A model generated the notes under the pieces. The model saw only the letters and a program-made list of their open reading frames with translations. It was not told the DNA's origin and did not search any database. The position numbers and the translations under genes were made by a program. From assembly GCA_016839875.1 (NCBI GenBank), contig JAEOTK010000363.1:1-9129 (forward strand): DNA of 9,129 bases, given 5' to 3'. Each line of letters opens with the position of its first letter. Within the stretch, counting starts at the first letter, position 1. Below, in pieces: positions 1 through 5,096 of this stretch. The stretch is from Candidatus Heimdallarchaeota archaeon (GTDB lineage Archaea > Asgardarchaeota > Heimdallarchaeia > Heimdallarchaeales > Heimdallarchaeaceae).

Positions 1-2
1 CA

Positions 3-149
3 CAGGCTTACAACATACTCTATAACACAGAACATCCTTCTATGTATTGGTTATCGGCTGAAGAACTTGCTGCAGGTAAGAAACCTGATGGTAAGGCTAC
101 CAAAAGCATGACCCATTGGGATGGACGTAACTGGATGGAAAAGAACTAA
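3..149 (+). CDS. 3' end of an unrecognised protein (5' end outside window)
   Basis: An open frame enters from the left edge and ends at TAA 147-149, giving the last 48 residues of a protein. The visible part is soluble and mixed in composition, with aromatic residues (MYWL, THW, RNW) and a basic Gly/Lys stretch, and ends in DGRNWMEKN. I do not recognise the family. It reads as coding because it has no internal stop, ordinary codon use, and a T-run immediately after the stop. The last ten codons recur, slightly changed, at 1225-1254 beyond the neighbouring regulator operon, which suggests this gene once had a duplicate or that its 3' end was copied during a rearrangement. Its function cannot be inferred from this fragment. 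Confidence 0.75.
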   Translation, partial: QAYNILYNTEHPSMYWLSAEELAAGKKPDGKATKSMTHWDGRNWMEKN

Positions 150-151
150 AA

Positions 152-157
152 TTTTTT
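152..157 (+). terminator. Oligo-T terminator after the first gene
   Basis: Six T residues follow the TAA stop by two bases, with no convincing hairpin. Archaeal RNA polymerase terminates at such T-runs. The run lies in the short convergent gap before the regulator gene on the other strand. Confidence 0.5.
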
Positions 158-177
158 CTTATCCATATTGATTATAG

Positions 178-495
178 CTAAACCAAGAATTTCTTCATTT
201 TTTTCCTGTACTCTTCGAAAGCTTTTCTTCCTTCGTTGGTTAGGCTTGCTAATGTATGTGTTTTTTTTCTTACAATCTTCTTTTCTACTTCTACATACCC
301 AGCATTCTCTAATTTAGTTATATGAGAGGAAAGATTTCCCCACGTTAGGTTTGTTTCTGCTCTTAAGAAAAGAAAATCTGCTTTCTCTAAAACATACAAA
401 TATGACATTAACAGTAATCTAGCGGGTTCATGGATTACTTTATCAATTGTTACTATATCTTTAAGAGATTCACCAATTTTCTTTTCAGCTACCAT
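178..495 (-). CDS. Winged-helix transcriptional regulator (ArsR/HTH_27-like)
   Basis: A 105-residue single-domain DNA-binding protein. The pattern EPARLLLMSYLYVLEKADFLFL, then a recognition helix around residues 50-66 (TWGNLSSHITKLENAGYV) and a basic wing at 69-86 (EKKIVRKK...LASLTNEG), followed by a C-terminal amphipathic helix (RKAFEEYRKKMKKF), is typical of small archaeal and bacterial winged-helix repressors in the ArsR/MarR/PF13601 group. These usually bind DNA as dimers. No metal-binding cysteines are present, so metal sensing is unlikely and the signal is unknown. The ATG at 495-493 is preceded by GAGGAG (510-505), a good ribosome binding site. The gene overlaps the upstream membrane-protein gene by 11 bases, so the two are probably translated together. 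It is likely autoregulated through palindromes at the operon promoter. Confidence 0.9.
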   Translation of the reverse strand: MVAEKKIGESLKDIVTIDKVIHEPARLLLMSYLYVLEKADFLFLRAETNLTWGNLSSHITKLENAGYVEVEKKIVRKKTHTLASLTNEGRKAFEEYRKKMKKFLV

Positions 496-1147
496 CTGCG
501 TTCTCTCCTCTATTTACTGGATACTTCCTGAGGAAAAAGATCAGATAGGGTATACCTATTCCCAGAATGATACCTCCAGTTATAATCAAAGGTATTCCGC
601 TGTATTGACGATAATCTAATGTGTTTGATAGTTCATTTAAAAACAGTCCGATTCCCATTAGTATTCCATTGATAATTATTCGGGGATATTTTAGTAAAAA
701 AGCTGTGATACTGAAAATAACAATAGGAATTAACCCAAATATTATTCCAACTCCATAGCTTAAACCATTAAAGGTTAATACCCCAGTAACTGTCAATATT
801 ACGGCTAAGACTGTTAGTAGTACCATAACTGCTGTTACAATAGCTAAAGCTATTATTCTGGGTTGTTTTTTTCTTCTTTTCTTTACAATTCCCACTCTTG
901 TAAGAGTAAGAAACCTTTTTCCAAGCAAGAATGATATGAGACCTATAACAACTAGTATAAGTCCTAGTAATGAGTTTATTGGACTTGGTAAATAATCATA
1001 AAAATACGCCCCAATACCAAATGCAATCCATATAAAACCAAGACACATATCCCACAATCCATCCTGGAAATAGAGTAAACTGGTTTTCTTTTCCAATTTT
1101 TCTAAATCAACAAGTGAGTTCATTTCATTATTTTGTGTCATTTGCAT
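485..1147 (-). CDS. Six-span membrane protein paired with the regulator
   Basis: About 220 residues, starting at ATG 1147-1145; a TTG at 1150 and a second ATG at 1141 are alternatives. A short charged N-terminus (DLEKLEKKTSLLYFQDGLWD) precedes six hydrophobic segments at roughly residues 30-50, 57-76, 98-122, 130-151, 156-174 and 185-205. A strongly basic cytoplasmic loop (RVGIVKKRRKKQPR) lies between segments 2 and 3, and the C-terminus is short and polar. The YFQDGLWD start and the RVG-x-VK loop recall small integral membrane proteins often encoded beside PF13601-type regulators, but I know no biochemical function. It lacks a Walker motif, catalytic triad or obvious ion-binding motif. It is the first gene of a two-gene operon whose second gene, the regulator, starts inside its last codons. 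A role in sensing or resisting a membrane stress under that regulator is inference only. Confidence 0.8.
   Translation of the reverse strand: MQMTQNNEMNSLVDLEKLEKKTSLLYFQDGLWDMCLGFIWIAFGIGAYFYDYLPSPINSLLGLILVVIGLISFLLGKRFLTLTRVGIVKKRRKKQPRIIALAIVTAVMVLLTVLAVILTVTGVLTFNGLSYGVGIIFGLIPIVIFSITAFLLKYPRIIINGILMGIGLFLNELSNTLDYRQYSGIPLIITGGIILGIGIPYLIFFLRKYPVNRGENADGS
505..510 (-). promoter_or_regulatory. Ribosome binding site of the regulator gene
   Basis: GAGGAG on the minus strand, nine bases before the ATG at 495. It lies inside the membrane-protein gene and supports translation of the regulator as an internal cistron. Confidence 0.6.
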
Positions 1148-1159
1148 CAATCAAGTATA

Positions 1160-1199
1160 CAAAGTGCTTTGCAATATAAAAGACTTTGCATTGCAAAGT
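1160..1199. promoter_or_regulatory. Paired palindromic operator around the TATA box
   Basis: A near-perfect palindrome ACTTTGCA-T-TGCAAAGT occupies 1183-1199, immediately upstream of the TATA box as read on the minus strand. A second, shorter one, CAAAG-TG-CTTTG, lies at 1160-1171 just downstream of it. The word TTTGCA also occurs at 1168-1173 and at 1141-1146 over the start codon. Sites on both sides of the TATA box suit a repressor that blocks TBP/TFB or polymerase. The winged-helix protein encoded in the same operon is the obvious candidate. The palindromes are seen; their binder is inferred. Confidence 0.6.
1173..1181 (-). promoter_or_regulatory. TATA box of the membrane protein/regulator operon
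   Basis: On the minus strand this reads TTTTATATT, a good archaeal TATA box. Its centre (about 1177) is 30 bases before the ATG at 1147, predicting a transcript start around 1151 and a leader of a few bases. This agrees with the absence of a ribosome binding site before the first gene of the operon. Confidence 0.6.
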
Positions 1200-1224
1200 A
1201 AAAAATTAGACTTCCTATTCTTTA

Positions 1225-1254
1225 GATGGTCGCACCTGGATGGAAAAGAACTGA
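1225..1254 (+). pseudogene. Relic copy of the 3' end of the first gene
   Basis: In one frame this reads DGRTWMEKN followed by TGA, against DGRNWMEKN and TAA at 120-149. The two 30-base segments agree at 26 positions. Upstream in the same frame only a few codons resemble the parent (S-x-S/T) before a TAG at 1207, so nothing functional remains. The copy lies on the far side of the regulator/membrane-protein operon from the intact 3' end, in the same orientation, so the pair are direct repeats flanking that cassette. It is either the remnant of a tandem duplicate or a mark left by insertion of the cassette. Confidence 0.6.
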
Positions 1255-1388
1255 GTTATCAAAGTTTTCATTCCTTACTATTTGCTAGAAATCTATTCCT
1301 GAGTTTATCCATTATTGTACTTTCTACTTCTTGTTTTTTGTTTTTTCTCATAAAGAAAAATAGGGAAAGTTAATTATGTTAATTGCAA

Positions 1389-1398
1389 TTATTTAAAA
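1389..1398 (+). promoter_or_regulatory. Possible TATA box of the serine hydrolase gene
   Basis: TTATTTAAAA, about 60 bases upstream of the ATG at 1454, predicting a leader of roughly 30 bases. It directly abuts a palindrome AATTGCAATT (1381-1390) that shares the TTGCAA core with the operator at 1160-1199. A second AT-rich stretch at 1408-1418 could serve instead. Confidence 0.35.
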
Positions 1399-1453
1399 AT
1401 GTCCGAGGTAAAAATTTGGTGAAAATTGAGTAATGAAATAAGAAGTGTCTGTA

Positions 1454-2566
1454 ATGAAATGGAAAAAACCCAAACTTTCGATTATTATTGGATTATGTTT
1501 GTCTGTCTTAGTTGTTGCTTCCTTGGCAATAACAATTCCTCTAGCAAGAAATTATCCTTATAGATGGCAAACAGCAGATCCTGAAGATTATGGATTTGAT
1601 GCTGCTAAACTAGAAGTAACTCACTCAATAGCTGAAAATATGCCTTTTCTGCGAAGTCTACTTATTGTAAGACATGGCAAACTTGTTGTTGAATGGTATT
1701 TTAACGATGGAGCTATGGACACTTCATTTCACATACATTCTGCTTCAAAGACTTTCATATCAGCATTAATGGGAATTGCAATAGATAAAGGGATTATCGA
1801 GAGCTTAGATCTGAAATTAATGGATTTTTTACCTGAATACCAATCCCTTAGTTTAGATCCAAGAATATATGATATAACCTTAGATCATTTAATCAAAATG
1901 AGAGCAGGTTTCAATTTTAATGATAGTCCAGATGATTGGATCCCCTATGGTGAAAGTCCTGATCGTACAAGATATACTCTTGAACTACCTTTACTTCATA
2001 ATCCGGATGAGGATTGGCATTATGGAACACCTCAAACGCATCTCCTTTCTATAATCCTTACAAGAGCAGCAAACATGAGTACTAGAGAATTTGCAGATAA
2101 ATATTTATTCGAACCTTTAAGAATTACAGTCGATTTATGGCCTCAAGATCCACAAGGATATTATACAGGGGGACATGCTATGAATTTTACATCAAGAGAA
2201 CTAGCAAGGTTTGGTCTGTTATATCTTAATAATGGTTCTTTTAACAATAAACAAATCATTCCAAAACAATGGGTACTTGATTCGATTCAGGATTATGCAG
2301 AGGGAAGAGTAGATGAAGGAATGAGATCCTCCATATATGAGGAGACGGGATATGGTTATCAGATTTGGATTGAAGAATATTGTGGCTATCTAACTTATTC
2401 AGCAAGGGGGCATGGAGGACAATTTATTCTTTGGATACCAGAATTAGACTTAGTTCTAATTTTGACAGCTTCAGGAACTATATTTGAAACATATCCTTAT
2501 CAATATACAAGAATAGCTGAGCTATTGGAACACAATGTTCTAGCATCAGTGATACCCGACAATTAA
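1454..2566 (+). CDS. Membrane-anchored serine hydrolase of the beta-lactamase/class C penicillin-binding family
   Basis: A 370-residue protein from the ATG at 1454; a GTG at 1445 would add three residues. A basic N-terminus (MKWKKPK) and one hydrophobic segment (about residues 8-31) indicate export or anchoring with the catalytic domain outside. The family signature is complete: nucleophile motif S96-A-S-K99 after HIH, a Tyr motif W-H-Y190-G-T, and G-H-G-G-Q at 319-323, which replaces the KTG box as in EstB and 6-aminohexanoate-dimer hydrolase (NylB) relatives. The segment NFTSRELARFGLLYLNNG is also typical of this group. Family members cleave esters, amides or D-amino-acid peptides; few are true beta-lactamases. 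Archaea lack murein, so a peptidase, amidase or esterase role on external substrates is more likely. It lies 61 bases upstream of the deglycase gene on the same strand, but that gene has its own TATA-like box, so co-transcription is uncertain. Confidence 0.88.
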   Translation: MKWKKPKLSIIIGLCLSVLVVASLAITIPLARNYPYRWQTADPEDYGFDAAKLEVTHSIAENMPFLRSLLIVRHGKLVVEWYFNDGAMDTSFHIHSASKTFISALMGIAIDKGIIESLDLKLMDFLPEYQSLSLDPRIYDITLDHLIKMRAGFNFNDSPDDWIPYGESPDRTRYTLELPLLHNPDEDWHYGTPQTHLLSIILTRAANMSTREFADKYLFEPLRITVDLWPQDPQGYYTGGHAMNFTSRELARFGLLYLNNGSFNNKQIIPKQWVLDSIQDYAEGRVDEGMRSSIYEETGYGYQIWIEEYCGYLTYSARGHGGQFILWIPELDLVLILTASGTIFETYPYQYTRIAELLEHNVLASVIPDN

Positions 2567-2591
2567 CAGAATTATGTAATGTAAACAAATC

Positions 2592-2599
2592 TTATAATT
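2592..2599 (+). promoter_or_regulatory. TATA-like box of the deglycase/kinase operon
   Basis: TTATAATT in the 61-base gap, centred about 33 bases before the TTG start at 2628. It predicts a leader of roughly 8 bases, consistent with the lack of a clear ribosome binding site. Confidence 0.45.
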
Positions 2600-2627
2600 C
2601 TTGTTAATAAGTTGAAAAAGAAATAAA

Positions 2628-3647
2628 TTGCAGTCGAATGATAAAATTCAATTCACTCATCATTTAGATCATGCAGTTTCTCAGATAGACACCGCTTCTG
2701 AACTTGGGGAAATTCTCTTTGAAAAAGGATTCTCCAAACTCGTTTTCGTTGGTTGTGGAGCTCCCTATCGAGTTATGTCTACTATCACTTATTGGATAGA
2801 AAAGAACTGCACTCAAACAAGATGTTATTCTTACTATCCTGCAGAATTTGTTAATCAAAATCCAAATTTCATTGATGAACATACAGTTGTTATTTTGGGT
2901 TCATATTCTGGAACTACACCCGAGATTGTCAAAGCAGCAGAATATTGTCAAGCTAAACCATGTTTTAGTATTGGCATAACAAGGCTTGCTGATTCTCCTT
3001 TAAGTTTGAATGTGGACCGTAAATTACTTTTCGGGGATACAAAACTAGGAGATTATTCCAGGTTTATTGTGACAAGTGCTTTAGTGAGTGGTTATTTCTC
3101 AGTAGCAGAACCTCAAAACTGGGATATACATGAAAAGCTACTTTCTTCTTTAAGAAATCTCCCCATTGCTTTGTATTCTGCTCTGGAACAAACTGAAAAA
3201 CGGATTCAAGAATTTACAAAAGAATATTCTTCTCAAGATTCTATGTTTGTTGTTGGAGCAGGACCTATGTTTCATTCCGCATATATGTTGGCATTTAATT
3301 CGTTTATGGAGATGCAATGGATGCATGTTACTCCAATAGCAGCCGCTGAATTTTTTCATGGACCATTTGAACTTGTAGATGAGTCTTTTCCAGTGATAAA
3401 TCTTATTGATGAAACACCTCATCGAGAAGAAGCAGAACGAGTTAAACGTTTTGGTGAAGAATATTGTGAGGGGTTCATCAATTTTGACTCAAAAGATTAT
3501 AAATTAGAAGGAATTGATGAAGACATTCGACCTTTTGTATCAGCTATTGTACTAGATGCAGCTACAAGACGTTTGATGGATTATTTTTCAGAAGCTCGGG
3601 AACATGATAAATCAATTCGAAGGTATATGGGAAAGGTAGAATATTAA
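2628..3647 (+). CDS. frlB: Fructosamine-6-phosphate deglycase, FrlB-like SIS-domain protein
   Basis: A 339-residue cytoplasmic enzyme predicted to split fructose-amine 6-phosphates (Amadori products such as fructoselysine 6-phosphate) into glucose 6-phosphate and the free amine. It has two SIS folds. The first contains VFVGCGAP (39-46) and the phosphosugar loop GSYSGTTPE (91-99); the second starts at FVVGAGP (207-213). The segment FMEMQWMH...AAAEFFHGPFEL is the deglycase signature. Glu228 and His244 are 16 residues apart, matching the catalytic Glu214/His230 reported for Salmonella FraB. The C-terminus (EAREHDKSIRRYMGKVEY) closely resembles that of E. coli FrlB. The start is TTG at 2628: a TGA lies in frame 15 bases upstream and the next ATG is inside the first SIS domain. 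Its stop overlaps the kinase start (TAATG). The exact amine (lysine, asparagine, glucoselysine or other) cannot be read from sequence. Confidence 0.88.
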   Translation: MQSNDKIQFTHHLDHAVSQIDTASELGEILFEKGFSKLVFVGCGAPYRVMSTITYWIEKNCTQTRCYSYYPAEFVNQNPNFIDEHTVVILGSYSGTTPEIVKAAEYCQAKPCFSIGITRLADSPLSLNVDRKLLFGDTKLGDYSRFIVTSALVSGYFSVAEPQNWDIHEKLLSSLRNLPIALYSALEQTEKRIQEFTKEYSSQDSMFVVGAGPMFHSAYMLAFNSFMEMQWMHVTPIAAAEFFHGPFELVDESFPVINLIDETPHREEAERVKRFGEEYCEGFINFDSKDYKLEGIDEDIRPFVSAIVLDAATRRLMDYFSEAREHDKSIRRYMGKVEY

Positions 3648-4456
3648 TGGTTAAACTAGCATGTGTAGGACATAATACTGTCGATAAGTATGTTAATATG
3701 GGTATGATGTATCCTGGAGGGAATGCGGTTAATGTTGCAGTATTAGCTAAAAGATATGGAGTAGAAACTAGTTATACTGGATGGATAGGGAAAGATGTTT
3801 ATGGTGAACTAATTCTTAGCTCCTTAAATGAAGAAGGTGTAAATACTTCACATACTCATATCAAAGATGAAATTACAAACTTCACGGAAATATTTCTGCA
3901 AAATGGGGAAAGGAAATTCGGAAATACGAGGAAGGGGGCAAGTTCAAAATTTCAATTAAAAACTACGGATATGGGTTTTTTATTAGACCATGATCTTATC
4001 CATACCAGTTATTATGGAAAAACTGATTTGCATCTAGAATCATTAATATCTCCCAATACACTTCTTTCATTTGATTTTACTGATGAATTTACACATGATT
4101 ATCTCAATAGATTTATTCAGTTTGCTGATATCGCTATTCTTTCGATTTCAAACAGAGAGATTGGCAGCATAGAAACCTTCATGGAAAAACTACATTCTAA
4201 GGGACCTGAAATCATAATCTGTACTAAAGGAGAATATGGGTCCTATCTTTTTGATGGAAAAATGTATCATCAACCTAGTATTGATGTAGAAGTGGTTGAT
4301 ACATTAGGAGCTGGTGATGGGTTCATAGCTCGATTTCTAGTTGAATACTTGAAAAAGACTAATACGAAAGAAGCTCTGAAAAGAGCTGCACAATCAGCTT
4401 CAGAAGTATGTTTATACTATGGAGCATTTGGAAGAGGTATTCCCACGGCAGATTAA
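3647..4456 (+). CDS. frlD: Fructosamine 6-kinase, FrlD-like PfkB-family sugar kinase
   Basis: A 269-residue ATP-dependent kinase of the ribokinase/PfkB family, close in length to E. coli FrlD (about 261). The N-terminus (VGHNTVDKYV, then GGNAVNVAVLAKRYG at 24-38) matches the FrlD substrate-side motif. TGWIGKDVYGE (44-54) is the PfkB first signature region. DTLGAGDGFIA (218-228) is the second, with Asp224 as the catalytic base and the GAGD anion hole; the usual Ser after GAGD is Gly here. The end (CLYYGAFG) also parallels FrlD. It is expected to phosphorylate C6 of the fructose moiety, giving the substrate of the deglycase encoded just upstream. The ATG shares its A with the deglycase TAA stop, so the two are translationally coupled. 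Alternatives are other PfkB sugar kinases, but gene pairing and both termini favour FrlD. Confidence 0.85.
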   Translation: MVKLACVGHNTVDKYVNMGMMYPGGNAVNVAVLAKRYGVETSYTGWIGKDVYGELILSSLNEEGVNTSHTHIKDEITNFTEIFLQNGERKFGNTRKGASSKFQLKTTDMGFLLDHDLIHTSYYGKTDLHLESLISPNTLLSFDFTDEFTHDYLNRFIQFADIAILSISNREIGSIETFMEKLHSKGPEIIICTKGEYGSYLFDGKMYHQPSIDVEVVDTLGAGDGFIARFLVEYLKKTNTKEALKRAAQSASEVCLYYGAFGRGIPTAD

Positions 4457-4503
4457 AGAAGATAGAAATATTACTGAACTCAATCTTTCTAATTAACTAC
4501 TCC

Positions 4504-4536
4504 TTTTTTAAATGCTATTTTTTTAGGTATTTTTTT
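4504..4536 (+). terminator. Triple oligo-T terminator after the deglycase/kinase operon
   Basis: Three T-runs of 6-7 bases at 4504-4509, 4518-4524 and 4530-4536 follow the kinase stop by 48 bases. Only a weak 4-base stem (GGTA/TACC) is present around the last. Clustered T-runs are a typical strong archaeal termination region and separate this operon from the next gene. Confidence 0.65.
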
Positions 4537-4551
4537 ACCCATTAATAATCC

Positions 4552-4559
4552 TTTTAATT
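4552..4559 (+). promoter_or_regulatory. TATA box of the two-span membrane protein gene
   Basis: TTTTAATT centred about 25 bases upstream of the ATG at 4581, the spacing expected for a leaderless transcript. No ribosome binding site is seen before that ATG. Confidence 0.5.
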
Positions 4560-4580
4560 TTAGATTGCTATAATTTAGGT

Positions 4581-5057
4581 ATGACGGAAGAAGAAATTAT
4601 AGAAGAAGAAAAGATTCCTGAAGGTATGGTAGAAGTAGAAGTTGATCCAAACGATTATTATGATTTCTATAAATTAAAAGAGTTAAACTATTTTACTCCT
4701 GAGGTTCTCTATAGAGATGAAAAAGCAAGAGAACTTGAGATTCAACAAGAAACTGACAGCATGAGAACTCTATTCCTCATAATAGTACTTACAGCTGCGT
4801 TATCTGGATTTTTCTTGGCACTCTATTTTGCTTTAATTGGAAGAAAAGCTAAAGCAGTTTGGGCTGCAATGGTTGGCTTTATGCTTTGGATGTTTGTTAT
4901 AACCATACCAACAATCATTGGAATTGCATTCACACTACCTCCACTCATTCAAACTTACGGAAATATTTCAGAAAGTGCAGAACTTAGTATAAAGGAATTA
5001 GAAAGTATAGAAATAAAGAAACAGATTGCAAGAGCAAAAAGAGAAGGAAAAATTTAG
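4581..5057 (+). CDS. Two-span membrane protein of unknown function
   Basis: A 158-residue protein I do not recognise. It starts with an acidic segment (TEEEIIEEEKIPEGMVEVEVD) and a tyrosine-rich stretch (DYYDFYKLKELNYF), about 60 residues in all, presumably cytoplasmic. Two hydrophobic segments follow at about 62-87 and 91-120, separated by a short basic turn (GRKAK), which by the positive-inside rule puts that turn in the cytoplasm. The tail (from about 127) is charged and probably helical, ending IKKQIARAKREGKI. It stands alone between T-rich terminators with its own promoter. It resembles the window's other orphan membrane protein (8526-9041) only in being a small helical membrane protein. 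Coding status is well supported by the ATG, its promoter spacing and consistent composition. Confidence 0.75.
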   Translation: MTEEEIIEEEKIPEGMVEVEVDPNDYYDFYKLKELNYFTPEVLYRDEKARELEIQQETDSMRTLFLIIVLTAALSGFFLALYFALIGRKAKAVWAAMVGFMLWMFVITIPTIIGIAFTLPPLIQTYGNISESAELSIKELESIEIKKQIARAKREGKI

Positions 5058-5061
5058 AATC

Positions 5062-5073
5062 CTTTTTCTTTTT
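5062..5073 (+). terminator. Oligo-T terminator in the convergent gap
   Basis: Two T-runs (5063-5067 and 5069-5073) start five bases after the stop of the two-span membrane protein. They lie in the 39-base gap facing the end of the transporter gene on the other strand. Confidence 0.5.
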
Positions 5074-5096
5074 AATATCTAAGCTTATAGTCCATA

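Noticed and set aside
178..1147. Toxin-antitoxin or defence cassette
   Set aside because: The membrane protein is a six-span protein without toxin-like features, and the partner is an ordinary winged-helix regulator. Only the flanking repeat hints at mobility.
1164..1373. Plus-strand 69-residue ORF with one hydrophobic segment
   Set aside because: It starts at a GTG inside the operator region, has no ATG or ribosome binding site, and reads through the gene-end relic in the wrong frame. It is most likely chance.
1454..2566. Antibiotic-resistance beta-lactamase
   Set aside because: The SASK, Tyr and HGG motifs fit the broad serine hydrolase/EstB-NylB group. The sequence gives no support for a dedicated beta-lactam resistance role.
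4504..4540. GGTA/TACC hairpin as a bacterial-type intrinsic terminator
   Set aside because: The four-base stem is too short. The three T-runs alone explain termination in archaea.
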